NCBI GenBank assembly: GCA_012184525.1 | Contig: WOFQ01000006.1 | Span: 682,001 to 746,000 of the forward strand | Origin: Xenoacremonium recifei | Taxonomy: Eukaryota; Ascomycota; Sordariomycetes; Hypocreales; Nectriaceae | Length of the DNA: 64,000 bases | Reading direction: 5' to 3' | Shown: positions 13,876-27,100 of the stretch, in pieces | Layout: each line of letters opens with the position of its first letter | How positions within the stretch are numbered: position 1 is the first letter of the stretch | Translations under genes and position numbers: made by a program | The notes under the pieces: model-generated | The model's database searches: none | The model's input: the letters and a program-made list of their open reading frames with translations, nothing else | What the model was told of the DNA's origin: nothing

Positions 13876-15603
13876 GTAAGCCAACTCCCCCTTCTAGCCG
13901 GACAGGGCCCAAAGGAAAACCTGCAATTGCCCAGAGTACGATCGATAATGTCCCTCCAGACCGCCACAACTGAAGAGTTCGGCTCTCCGCCATCTCCGCC
14001 GAGACCTGCAGACATCCCGTGTTGGTGCGGAGAATCCGCTGGAAGGACTTCCACCTATTTGCTATTGTCGCAAGGCAACCAAGACCGACCGCCCTCCTTG
14101 GCTAAATCCTTGAGCACATGCTCGCCGCGTGCTACCCTGTCCAACCACGTTTCACAACATGAACGACAGCTCCATTTAGAAGATGACGATCCTTTTGGTG
14201 CGGGGAGGGGGCTGTGCAGGTTAGCAAGCAGGCTTCTAGGCGTGCACCGCATGGTTGAAGGCCAGGGATTCGCGGGACTTGAAAGAAGCTGGGACTTCCA
14301 ATCATGGTTCGAGCCGCAACCCTTCACGCGCTGAAGCCTTGGTAGCAAAACTCCAAGACTCGAGTTCGGTGTGATCATCTCGAAATCAATCAAGAGACCG
14401 GCGAGGTCATATGTTTATGAGATCATGATCGACTCTTGAGCTCGTGGCCGCAAGGCGAATGAGCTAATCTCCAAAGGACGGGACCTTGAACCGTAGGGGC
14501 TAAGTCCGCTGCAAGGCAACCAACCTCCGGGCCAGTAGGTGTCTCATCCGAGCCAGTTGGAAGATAAGAAAATGCACAGTGGAGGTAGAACGAATCAGCC
14601 AGAGCCTCCACGCGCATTTGCGCAAAAAACGGAGGGGTTGCGGAATTTTGGATATGCACTTGTAAGTGATCCATCGGAAATTGCTTCGTTTGTCGTTTAC
14701 CGAAAGAGCTTCCTTCGATGCCGCAGCTGACAGTTTTTTTTTTAGAGCCGGGAGTTACGGAGGTTCGAGGAGGTTGTCTTACAGGCCGTCAGGAAACGGA
14801 GAAAGCGGCCGCAGGCTTACTCCCATCATTCCAAGACGATTTCATGGGATCCGTCCAACAACATGTTGGCTCCTCAATGGCTGTTGGCAATTAAGGCAAC
14901 TAGGAACTAAAATGGTACAATGTCATCCATACAGGCACCAGAAAATGAGCCTTATGGTACCGCGCGCTATTGGGCCCCTTGTGGGTTCACTTGCAAAGGT
15001 TCAGCACCGCTCCATTAGCGAAATTCCGCCCGTTCCATTTGGAGGCAACAACAGGATGGACGCCTTTCCAACCCCTCATCGGCGGTGAAAAGTTCAATTC
15101 TCAAGGGAAGAACTTTCTAGATGAGATGGACCGAAATCGGGCGCAAGAGCATTTTTCAGCTCTACCTCTGGGCTGCCAAATTGGGCTTCGGTCTAGGAAC
15201 TACAGGTGAGGCACAATCTTCTTACGCGCATTCCTAGGATGGAAGTTCGCTGTCCGCGAGATACGGAGGACGCGATGGCAATCTCTTACGCGTTTAAATG
15301 GCTTAGAACTCCAAAGCATCCGTTTGGGATTCTTTTCTTGTCGCAAGGCGTCCTGCTAAGCCACGATTCGCGGGGGGCTTCTCAGCGTGCTGGCGCGGCC
15401 CTTGATGGATTCGCCGGCAGGTTGGACGGCAATCCCACGTCGAAAATTTGATGCCCCCGCGATAAGTCGAGATGACGAGTATGAATAAAATAATGTTTTC
15501 ACGAGTATGCTCAAAACTTAGTAATAATGAGAACAAGAAAAATTCTCATGGGTGTCTGTGGGAGAGAGTTGGGGGTACAGTGCTTAAGGGCGTTTAGCTG
15601 AAA

Positions 15604-15630
15604 GCCGCCGCCGGCGGCAGCGGCGGCGGG
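15604..15630. repeat. GCC/GGC triplet run
   Basis: A run of GCC followed by GGC triplets is self-complementary and could form a hairpin. It sits in gene-poor DNA with no supported open frame. Confidence 0.7.
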
Positions 15631-18190
15631 GTTGACAACTCCGGCCACATTTTTGGACCTGACGTGCACTGTAAAGTTGTATGCGGGAAACTTTCGAGAA
15701 AAAAAAAAAAGATCCTATCTTCAACACAATAAGTCCATGTAAATTCCTGCTTTTTGATCTCTGCGTATTGGAATTTCAAACGAATTCAACTCCTATGCCT
15801 TCAATCCAGTTTGCCGGGTTTCAAGTCTGCATGTCCACCTCGCGGCGCACTTGAATGTAGATACAACTCACTTTTTATCAACAACCCATAAGCCTTGTTC
15901 CCTGAGGTGAGAAGAGCGTTGGATGCCCTACTTCTACCTGTTTACATTGTTATTGCTGTCAGTTTGGTCTTTTTGGTGTCAAGGGCGTTGGTGTTGCTGG
16001 TTTCTTCCGCAGAGCATCGTCATCCAAGGCTCAGAGCATGAAACTTGATTTGAACTTTCCAGTCATGATGTCATGCAATAAAGTCTAACAAGACCAAGAC
16101 AGTTGGGTCAATGGTACGCCTTGTGAGTCATTCCATATCGCATGAATTATGGGTGTTTCATGTAAACACCACGTATAGTGGACGGGAGCCCTGTTTCAGC
16201 CTATGCACTATGACGATGCCTTCTCTATTCCAGTCGATCCTGCGCACCAGAAGTCAGATGTATATGGGATTGCTATCCATACAACTTATTTCAAGCCTGG
16301 GAATCACAGCGAGACAATCACCACAGGAAATGGCGCAAAAATTGAAATGTTAGGAGCATTGAAACTGAAAGAGTATTTCCTGCTTTGCCAAGATCTTATT
16401 CGAGTACAATCTCATTATAGCTACACATAAGAAAGTATACTCAAGACCAGATAGAGCTTCTTTCCACGCTTTAGTTACTCAATAGGAGCATGTCATTTAA
16501 AGAGCATTACACAAACATTTCGACGTATGTCTTTGAACGATGAACGGGACACGCAAAGTGGTTCGGAAAGCATGCAAACGGTTTGAAGCATTCAGCAAAC
16601 GATAGCAGAATATTCAACTAGCCAATATCAGATTAATAATGGCCAATACCTACAGTCTGAATCCATTTCGGCACATTGTAAGTCAGAGTCCCGAGGTATC
16701 GCGAATTTCGCCCCTATTCTGGGTTGCCTCCCCGAGCCATCCACATCGTGTTTGCCTTCGCCTGAAAACGGCGTTCACATGATGAGAGCACGAGCACGAG
16801 TCAAGCATCTCGTGCCAGTTTGAGGTCCGGTCGAGCAAGGCAGCCAGCCTTGCCTCGCACGGGCAGGTCTATCCGAGCTTCGTCACGACGTACGACAACT
16901 TCGCGGAATCATCCGATCCCTTCACCGTCTCTCTTCCAGATAGCCTTGCGACCAAACACGTTCCAACACGACTTCTCTTATCATACCATTCAATTCTATC
17001 TTTCCAGCGCAGCACAGTCATGCGCACATTTTTGTTGAATTTGCATGTAGCCCGGACCGGCCCCTTACAAGTATGTTTCCGGGCTCCGAGGCTGCTCCGG
17101 AGTCTTCCTCGGTATTGTGGAAATTGGACGCCTTACGCTAAAACGAGTAAAATTGACTCGAGTTTCTTTGCCAACTCAGGATAGCGTGATTTCATGTTCT
17201 CCGAGCTTCTCCGAAATCAAAGAATTCACTCACCTAATGGTAGGAAAATTTTCTTCTTGATTTTTAAGCCTGTTGTTGCCTTGCATCTTGTATTGTAAAT
17301 TCGGTCAGCCACGCTTAACCGCATCTCCCGGGCCTGGTAATCCCGGCTAAAGTGGGCCCGCTCCGGTGGTCCGCCGGAGCACGGGATGTGGCCCGGAAAA
17401 GCCTCTGGGTATTTCCCCATGTAGTAATCACCACTGTCGTCCAATTTGGCATCTTCCGTTGAGCCTCGAAATTCCAAATTCCCAGTTGGGGGCCAAAGCT
17501 GATGGCAATTGGGCACGGGCCTTTGCGTTGTCGTAAAGGGTCCGGATGTTACTAGGGTCCGCCGGATCTGAACCCCACCTCCTGACGGATTACCCCGCGA
17601 TTCAGGGATCGCCGGCCAGAGTTCATGCCAGCGCCGGAAATGTAAAATTATATTGTGCCTCACTTATGGGCAGGAACTTTCGGGATGGCTTGATAAGTGA
17701 GGGTACAACTGATGAGAAGATACTTCTTCGTTGTTCAAGTCTGAGGTCTATGAACAATGGATCACTCTCCAATCGCCGGATGACCGAGTCAGCGTATCAA
17801 CGAGTTGGCAATTTCAAATTCATATACATAATACAATAGAGTACAAGAACTGAATCAAGTCATTCTTTGCAAAACATCGCGAAGGCCCGGATGTAACGCC
17901 AATCGCCGGATGGAAGAAGCCTAGCCATGCCAGGCAGGACCAAAGGAATGAGAACCAGAAAAGGCCAAGACCAAAGTCCAGTGGTAGTAAGATAATAGTT
18001 GTAGGTCCATAATAAAGAGCGAACAGGTCCATTGGTGGCCTCCTGGCGCCGGTTTGCGTATAGCGGAAACCTGGAACTAATCCTGAGAGTAGAAGGAACT
18101 GTCGAGATCCCGAGTAAGGAGCCTAGTTGACAAAGAAGATCCTTCAGACAGCTGAAACCAGGAAGGCAAACTAAATGAGTGTTCATCCCT

Positions 18191-18240
18191 CTCCAAACAT
18201 CCCTAAACATCTCCAAACGTCCCCAAACATCCCCAGAAAT
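18191..18240. repeat. 10-bp minisatellite, five copies
   Basis: Five consecutive 10-base units follow the pattern CTCCAAACAT with one to three changes each. They end about 360 bases past the stop codon of the Est1-type gene. A unit length of one helical turn is notable, but no function is evident. Confidence 0.75.
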
Positions 18241-18598
18241 CCCTCCCGACCCAGCACTTAACCTCCACCACGGCCTGGCGGCAGCTGCTCAATTTCGCGA
18301 CTTGTCTACTTTGTTGATTGCAGATGCTGTTTGCCTGTAGACAAGCCTCCCCTATATAAACGTATTCAAGCGTCCCTGCTTCGCTGTCTTTTCCTTTTGA
18401 CATGCATGAACGTTTTGCGATCAATAGATGGCAATAAAAATTCCACAGAAAAATTGGAATGAGGAACGAATGAATGGCGAACTTCGGCGAGGCAACGCCA
18501 GGGTGTTCGCTCCCTTAGGTAGACAATCTGGGTTCTTTGATAGTCTCCCTTTTCTTGTCTTGGGAGGTAAAGGTGTTGGTAGACGCGGAAATAATTGT

Positions 18599-21141
18599 TC
18601 AATCCGATCCGTCGTCAAATTCGGGGGTAACAGCGAATTTTCGAGTCTCAAGATCCCAGGTGAGCCACTTTCCAGATGCTGAGATCATGCGTCCAAGCCA
18701 GATAATTCTTTCTTTGCGCTGATCAACCATTGAAGCTAGTTCAAAGAACTTCTCATCCTCGTCGGTATTTTCGCTGTTGAACCAGTCCGACGGGAAGTGA
18801 TCGGCATAGAGAAGGCCTTTCATGGCATGGTCCTCAGGCAAAGGGCGAGGAAGCTCCTCCTTCTCAGGCCTGGGAAATTCGTCACTATCCAGGCGAGGTT
18901 CAAATTCGCAAGAGGCTAGAAGAGAATTGAGCATCAGGGCCGTAAGGTTCCACGGATATGCTCGTTCAAGATGCACCATCGCGGCCGGGATGCGTGACAT
19001 ATGGTAGATCAACATGAGTGTCGTGTGAATACACGGGAGCGTGTTGGTATCGCCCCAACGGCAGAGGACGGCATCCCAGGTACGGACAGCAAAGTTTAGG
19101 GCATTCTTAAACGTTTCACTGGGGGTAGCCTCAGAAACACTGCTACCCTCCATCGGAATATCAGCATCCTCAGGACGCTGGCTCATAGCTTTCATAAGTA
19201 CGTTAGTTTCAACCCCGTATTCAAGCAGAGAACAACCAAGCGCAATGCCAATATAATAACTGAAAGGGTTAGCTGAATACATTTCGCTCCCGTAATCTCA
19301 GAGCTTACCCAGACTCAAGCCATCGCTTTGTGGTTCGGCCAATATGGCTATCAAGCAACTCGATAAACTCATCCATAGAATCCTGGAGTTTATCTTGGAA
19401 TTTTCCAGAGAAAAGGATGCCATGAACACGGACAAAGGCGGCATCCACAGGGCTCAGCCGACTGGTAGGGCTTGACTCCAGAACCGGGTTAAACAAGGTC
19501 ATGATAGATTCGCGGGCGCTGAGGAATGGTATCGGTACACACAAGCTCTTAGCATAATAATAGAGTTGCTGAAGTGCATTTGGACGTGCCAGGATAGCCA
19601 AATGATGATATAATCTTCCAGTTGTTGGTGCTTTATCTGAAGCTTTAGAGTACCAATGGCGGGAAACTCCTGTCCACACCTCACGGTCGCGAATATCATC
19701 GTCCTCGATGGCCATTCGATAGCGCCCGAGATCACCCAGGCATTCAATCCAGGTATCTTCGAAGGCAGGTACGGTTTCATAGAGCAATGCCATCATGCTG
19801 TACGCGAGGTACAAGAACGTGAGCATGTGCTCCAGGGAGACAGGGAGCCGGTGACGAAGAAGTTCCAGGAAAGAATGAATACCGTGTCGCCACATTCTTG
19901 CAGGCATTGCATACTTGCTTGCGAGTCTTCGCAGAGCAGGGCTCGCAGAGGGATGTTGGCTGGCCAGGAAGAAGTCATGGTGTTCATGAAGAAGAGTCCG
20001 GTGAAGAGCGATCAGAGCCTGCCATTGTTCATTGTTCAGCTTCGAGTTGGCATCAGTGTTCGATTGGGCGTTATCAACCTCGATACACTTCGTTTCGACC
20101 ATGACCAGTCCGGCATATATGCCCTTGACTTCAGCCACGAGCTGATCTTGGGAAATGGGTCGAGTTTCTGGCTGCAACACCATCTTACTCACGGAGGGGT
20201 CTTCCTCTTCATCTTCTTCCTGGGAGGCAGGGTCTTGCACGCTTTGCTGAGTCGGACGGTTTGCCTTACCGGCAGGAGTGTTGACCTTTTTAGAGGTAGC
20301 AAGGCCAAGGGGGAAGTCAGGAGTCTTGGCCCGGTTAGGGTCGAAGAGCTCCCGACCACCAATATTCTTGTGGGCATGACCACGATCAAAGTCTTGGGCA
20401 TCATCCACACGAGCCCGACTACGGTCCAGAGATGCGGGAGGGCTCCGCTGCTTCTTATGTCCTCGAGGGTCAGCCTCAGTGGTGCCGGGACCGGAGCCCG
20501 AAAGGGCACTGGGGTCGGCAGGGTTGTCTAGGGTGCCAGAGCCGCGCTTCCTAGGGACGGAGCGGTTCGTCTCTTGACTGGGTGGCCTGCAGGTGAAATA
20601 GCGTGTTAGAAAACAAGAATGATCAAATAGAGAGCACGGGAGGACCCGAGGATGGGGTGGGGAATATCTGGGGGAGACGTCCGGAGGTCCTTGGGGTGCA
20701 GTAGGGAGGCAGGGGTATGGACGAGGACAAGTGGAATAAGCCAATGGGCTGGCGTTGAACTCGGGAAGGAATATAGCGGCAAAGAAGGGAAGAGACTCAC
20801 GTTGGTTTGGCTTGCATATCAGCAAAAGCATTATCAACGTCTTGGGAAGTACGCCAAAAGTGAGTGTTCTGATGGGCATCGATGTGCGACTGGAACGCAG
20901 ACTTTGTGTTTTCAATTTGCATCCTGCAAGCAGTACAGGAGACCAACGTATGATGATGACCCGCGGGATTGGGAGCTTCAGCCGGCAGCAGCGCCTGCGA
21001 GTCATTGTGCTGCTGTTGCCGGTGCGGTATCCTTGTCTGAAGCGGCGGCGGGGGTTGTTCCTGCGATTGCTGCTGTTGCGGTGGTTGCCGGGGACTGTTT
21101 TGGCGCAGGTATTTGACCCAGCCTCCGGTGAACTTATCCAT
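18599..21141 (-). CDS. Protein with Est1-type DNA/RNA-binding domain
   Basis: Three exons, 21141-20801, 20586-19309 and 19259-18599, are joined by introns of 214 nt (GTGAGT, CTAAC branch, CTGCAG) and 49 nt (GTAAGC, CTAAC, TTTCAG). They encode 759 residues. The N terminus is Gln/Pro-rich (about residues 13-45) and is followed by a single C-x2-C-x13-H-x3-H zinc-finger-like motif (about 73-93). A basic, disordered linker comes next. The middle and C-terminal halves match the Est1 DNA/RNA-binding domain: 14-3-3-like helices with a large aromatic-rich region around HRTLLHEHHDFFLASQHP and a YHHLAILARPNALQQLYYYAKSL segment typical of Est1/Smg5-7. The family acts in telomerase recruitment or nonsense-mediated decay. 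Which applies here cannot be told from sequence; fungi have several such paralogues of unknown role. Confidence 0.82.
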
Positions 21142-24100
21142 ACTGACGTTGTTGGTGGATCAATGAGCAGTCGGTAAAGACCAGTGACATCCAAGGAAAC
21201 AGTGTTGCCGTTGTGGTGAGATTTGGGGCTCTGCTGGTGATGTTGGATAGCGTTGTTGAGTCGCGCGAACGCATGTAGCGGTGATGGTTGGTGGCAGCTG
21301 GCGGGCGCTGATTGGGCGGCGAGGTTGTAGAGAGCCGTAAATTTAGAGGTTTTTGGGGGTCGCAAGAATTCGCTCTTCACCAGAAGGCAAATACGATGTG
21401 TGTTGGGCGCGCTCGCGCACTCACTGTCAATCAGAAAAGGGATTGAGGACACGACAGCGGCATCTGAACCGAAAGGTCAGTTCAATTCCAGCGCTGAAAG
21501 ACTCTGGTAATGGGAGAAGTGGGCGTGAAAGGGTATACACCTCGATGAGGGCGGCAAGAAAGTGCAAGGCCTGCCACCGGCTTCGCTGGCTCGCGCACTG
21601 CTTGGGATCCCCGCCCCGAACCTCCTCCTTCCGAAGGACAAGGAACAGGGGGTGTGAGTGTGACGCCCCCATCAGAAGCTACGTGCTAAGGTACTTGGGG
21701 ATGCGGCTCAAAATTGGTTCGCATTTGGTTCGCCTTACCTGTGGAAGATTTTGGAGGAGCCCCCCTCCTCGCCCCTTCGATTCTTTTCCTTGAGTCCTGT
21801 CTGTCTGCCTGGCTGGACGACGACAGTTAGCGTCTCTGGTTGAACAATTTCCTGAGGAATGCGATTTCGCAAAAGAAGCTAAGTAAGTGTGAGAGTTGAG
21901 TCGAGCTGTTAGGGAAGTTCAACTCCGGTCGGGGCGTCCGGATTTTTATGTTCTTTTTGGTGGTTCGCGCCCATGCCTCACAGTGTCCTACCCCCTCAAT
22001 TTCTTCATTTGAGGTGAATAATAGTCTCATCAAGCGCTGCACGCAGCCAGTTATTTTCTGAGCCTCACCGTTTCTGGCACATTTAGCTGGTCATCTGAAT
22101 CTTCTCACTGTCATTAAAGTCACAAAGCCTAGTTGTGGCCTAATAAGTCTTACGGGGCGTCCAGCAGATTGGGCACCTCAATAGTGCGCGTGCGTTACCG
22201 GGCGATGACGCTGCACTTCCAACTGTACAGATTCTCTTGGTGCCTAATTTTGGTGTTGAGCCTCTTTCTCGCCACCAAACCTAGCCGTCATCGCTGCGTC
22301 CAACGGACTGCTTCCCGAGGAATTTCCCGGCCTAAATTGTCGCTCCTCTTGAATCCATGAATTGACGCACATCATCCATTTTATGCGCTCATTGACGCTT
22401 GTCATCTCCTTCACACCAACATCGCCAATAACACACCCTCGTATCTGTGCCCAGCGTATATTAGGCCCGACCATGCCCGGCCATGCCCCTATTGACAACC
22501 TGCCCGAGATCCTGTAAGACGTGCGCCTGTCATCTAGCCTCATCGCCTTGTTGGCTGTTCGCGTACTCTCCCGAAATCCTGAATACGAAAGACCTTTCTT
22601 TCGTAAGCTCGGTCAGAACGAGCTTGGGTGAGAATTATTTTGGACATCACCCCAGTTTGCTTACTTCGTACAAGCGAAGCTGACCTCGCTCCTTCAAGTT
22701 CCAGCGCCGAGCTCATGGCCAGCTGAAAACATCTCTCGAATCGCTTTTCGATAAACGCATCATAAGATCGCTCGCTTTATCCCCCTGAATAAGCCCAGCC
22801 AGCCAGGTGCTGCTAGCTCAATCGGCCTATTATACAAGGCCAACCCTGCATTGTGATTGGATGTCGGAGCTCGTCCGCTAAATCGCTTTGGAGAGAGTTC
22901 CTTGTCAATACCAATAGATCCCACAGCCCTCGCTTCCAAAATTCGACACTCATTGGCTTCGAGATGCAATTACCCCGAGAAACCATTTGGGAGGCGTTGA
23001 AGAGCCAGCTGAGAGAAAGCCCTCTGCGGCATGGTTGCGCTTGAGCCCTTGTCACCGCCACTCCCTTGACTCTCGGAGTAGAAATCATTGGACACGTGCT
23101 CTCCTCGTTTAGGGGATAAGGCGAAGGAGGCATGATTTGCGAGTCTGCCGCCTACCGAGCCGTGAACACAAGGGGTTCGGGACTTTTGCAATCGCCGAGC
23201 GGCCGCCTTGAGGTCCAACATCCGAGTTGCCTCAGCCTCAATTTCCCTGGATCAAAGCTGAACCAGCCATTCGGATGGCCATGGAGGGCGTCCCAGACCA
23301 GAATGTCATCTCCTGGCGTCTACGGGGCCGGTATCACCGCTTTGCATCATTCAGTGTTTGCCTTGCCCTCTACTTGATCTCATTGATGGGCATTTGACCG
23401 CCTTCATCAAGCCTGGAGGCCTACTACGCGCCACCTAGGCGATTGGAACGTTGTCCATTGTCCCATGGCAGCATCAACGGCCCCTCGAATGGCCAGGCCG
23501 CAGTCTTGGGCATCGTTTCCCAAGCCCGAAAAGCAGCCAGACAATGACTCATGTCGAGAACCCGCTAACAACTCGCTGACAAGTGTCATGGGGTCACGAG
23601 GATTGAGGCCATCACGCCTCAAGCGAAATGCTCTCTTCCGAATTGAGCAGCTAAAGCCAAGGGTTGCTGGTAATACGGAAAGGAGGCATCCGCGCAAACG
23701 CGTCCGTATCCTATCTCCGTTGCTCCGTACTTGTTTGTGTACACGGACTTCACGGTTACGTGCAGTGAAGGCAATGGCAATATCGCCTGCGGCCCAAGAC
23801 AAGACCGTGGAGTCGCAAGGCAACGCGGTCAAATACGTAGGGGCCTGAAATTCCGCCTCATGTGTTGGCTTTGTCAATGCCACAACATCTGTGAGCAAGG
23901 GCTAGTTGCCAGGGTCACGGCTAGGCATCATGCTCGCCTAAAGGTAGCAGCCTCGTTTCGTTTGAGCGCGGTTGAAGTTGCCTGTCCTGTGAAGCTCGGC
24001 TCAGGGAAATCGTTGCCTGCCTCGGCAAAATTGACCCTGAGATCTTCCCAGGGTGTCTGGGCTCCTTGGCTCCATTCACGATCTTGTGGAGAGGCTCACG

Positions 24101-27100
24101 ACTCCAAAAGACTGGAAAGATTCCACATCCATCGCCCGGCCCGGGCTGCATTGGCGGGCCGACCCTTCAAGAAGTGGCAATGCTGGTGCTGACAAAAGCA
24201 TGGGATTGCGATGTTCCGTTACAATCCAGGAGCGTGGGATTGCCCCTGGAGTTACCGCTGACGTGGTCCTGGTGATGTCCAAGCCTCACCTGCGCCGGTT
24301 TCGAAAAAGTTGCCTGGTCTTCTCACCATTGAGGCGGTTGATCAATGTGTTTTTCGGCCTGGCATCAGTTGCCACAGCGTGGCGGTTGTCCCAAATTCTT
24401 GGTAACCTTGCCACTGGCGCTTGCTTGCGTGTGGTGGCAAGGCTGGTGAGAAACGGAGAAAGCCACAAAACCCAGCTAGAGAAGTGAGGCTGTGCGCTAA
24501 CTTTGGTGAGGCGATTGCCACAACTACCGAAGGCTTTCTGTTGGTGTCATTCGCGGCCTCTTGCATCCGTGTTTGCTTTTGCAGGGCGACCAGATAGCGA
24601 TCGGCTTGCTGCCTTATTTGCTCCAATATCGATTGACAAACGCCCGAAGAATTCCCATGAGGCTTGACAGGATCCAGCATCAACCCTCGAGCTCGTCGCC
24701 TTGTCAATTGTCTCAGTGCCTCTGGGAGAAAGATAACCTGTTTTATCATTCTCAAATTCGAATATGCATCCAATCAGAGTGGCCAATGGGAACTCGAATT
24801 AGAAAGGATCCGCGCGCGACGTGTGATACACCTACTTGTATTGCGGGCGCCAAATTCACCGATGTCGCATGCATAGAACATCTATCGTGCTATCTTAATC
24901 GATCATCAGACACGACTGCAAGAAAAAAAACCTGATTCACGAGGCCTCCGAAACATATGGGTGCCCAGGAAAGGCATTGATTGCATCATCATGTTTCTCC
25001 TATAGTGCACTTGCAACAGGAGCTGTCTTGGAAATATGTGAAGAGGTCTCAGGCAAGCCAGGCAACCGGTCATACCCCCGACTCCTTGCATTCGATGAGA
25101 ATGCTGTGCCTAGGATTCGCGGGATCGTGAAACCGGTGTGATCCCTCGAAATAAATAGCCGCCAGCACACAGAAAGACTCCCATCCCATAGTCACGGATC
25201 ACAACTTAGCAACCATTCGAGCAACTCTGCGAAGTTCGACGGCTGTGTGACGGACATTTTAGATACACACGTCACACATATGCGCCTGGACTATTCAAGC
25301 GAATTGTGGCGTTCCAGGTGATGCCCCCAGATATCACAACATAATTTACCGGTGTGACAGACGACAACGGAACGAAGCTGCACAACATCGCAACACAAGA
25401 CCTACGTTGAAAGATTTTGTTAATATGGGGATCATCGGATCTACCTCCCGTTGATGTAACGATGAAATCCTCTTTCTAGGCTATGATGCATCATATTCGT
25501 CACCGCTTCTCGCCTTGCCTTTTCCTCTGCCGTGTTTGCTTCTTGGGCGGGTGACACAGAAAAAGATGGCCGCATGGTTCTCGAAATTGTGTGGTTGATG
25601 GAAGGGCAACCGTTGCCTTACCGTCAGTTGCCTGAAACTATCGAAGCCACGAAAAAAAAAATGCAGAAGATAAACATAGAAATATGGCTTCTCGTCGGAT
25701 AGCAGCAGAGAGTCTTGGCTTTACGCCGTCCAACTCGACACGAAGTCCGCACGATAAGACGGCAGTGTTTGAGGCATCTGCCACCAATTGATTGCCTTGC
25801 AAACTGAAGGTGATTACTGAGCCAATGGCTGAGGCCTCACCGCCTTGGCAATGTAAAGGTTTTGTTGCCTCTTAGTTCAGGGCGCAAACTACTTCTTAGT
25901 CGAAATGAGATCGGGAAGAAACACGGGCCGGTAGGGCTCCCTATTGGCCTTGTTTCAGTAGCACAGAAATTACTAGGACGGTACCAGGAATGGATCAGAG
26001 AAAGAAGCAAAAATAAAATAAAAAGGGAAAGCCGACACTCAATGGTGCTTGTGCCGAGCGCGCGCTTTGGACAAGACGGCACGGCACTGAAAGCCTATGA
26101 TAGCCACATAACCTATCACGCGGGGTACATTTTTTGCACCTTAACGATAACACCATCCGCGCTTCTGCATGATTGTGTCAAGTGATCAAGAAAAGTGAAA
26201 TAGAAGAGTGAGGACCAAAGACTTCACCGAAATTGCAAAAAGTCTCCCCGATGCCTTGGGCAGAATCTCAGCCCCTCAATATTTCGGGTGCAGACATGTG
26301 AGGTGGTTGGTATCCGTGGTGGAACAAGACAAGAGGTGCATAAGGGAGGTTACATAGCAGAGAATTATGCCGTCCAAGGGAGATCGGTCTCGTCCGCCCT
26401 ATAATTTCCCTAATTTGGAAATCAGCATATCTTAAGATAGCTGAGGGGCTAATAAGGCCGACAGCTCGCATACATATTGCATGCCTTTGTGAACCAAGAC
26501 CTCAGATGCCTAATGTCCTCGCCAGTTGTTCAGTTGCCTTGCAGCAGCTCTACGGAGTAAATGCTCATCGGCTATAGAAATACAAACAATATCCACCCAT
26601 TCGTACGCGTGGTCGCTCTGGACTGGTCTCGCTGTCGTGGGTGAAGGAGCTTAATGCAGCCCAAGACTACAGACAGATCTAGCGCACGGCCGAGCCCGGC
26701 GAACTAGGTCGAACTCCTTCATGATGGAGTATAGAATGACGAAAAGAGGAAAAGTCGAGCTTGAAAATGGATGGCTAGAGATGGGGCTACATACTTCCGA
26801 CGTAACAATTGGGCATCGCTGATCGTCGATGCCCGACCAAGTACATTCTTGAGTCGTTCCGATTTCGAGATGATCATGATATTTGCCAGGTAGTACGGAA
26901 CAGTTGAGGCCTGCAACTACTCCATAGAATAAGGCAAACCATCCATTTGAGGCCTTCGACTGGACACGTAGATAGTGGCTTACTGGGTCGATGACACTGT
27001 GACGGTGCACGGTGTGGATGTTCTGCAGGACAATTTCGGTGAAAAGCCAGAAAAACATGGACGAAATAGACAAGAACGATCAGAATCGTCTAGAAGGGTC

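Larger units (their letters stand above)
3278..18598. other. 15.3 kb gene-poor region
   Basis: I find no supportable protein gene here. Open frames are short, lack domains and lack consistent splice sites. GC content drops around 8.5-12.9 kb. The region contains a GCAT tandem run, a 22-bp tandem duplication, a purine-rich probable transposon relic, an orphan exon-like segment near 13833, a GCC/GGC run and a 10-bp minisatellite, each listed separately. It probably combines the 3' region of the FlbC-like gene, decayed repeats and possible noncoding transcripts that cannot be called from sequence alone. Confidence 0.6.

Noticed and set aside
19305..21452. A single 715-codon frame covering the Est1-type gene
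   Set aside because: Its first 290 codons read through the intron and out-of-frame exon 1. The spliced model starting at 21141 gives the coherent protein.
23407..24773. Series of 120-160 codon frames on both strands
   Set aside because: All overlap, none carries a motif, and the region is dominated by the TTGCC/GGCAA word bias.
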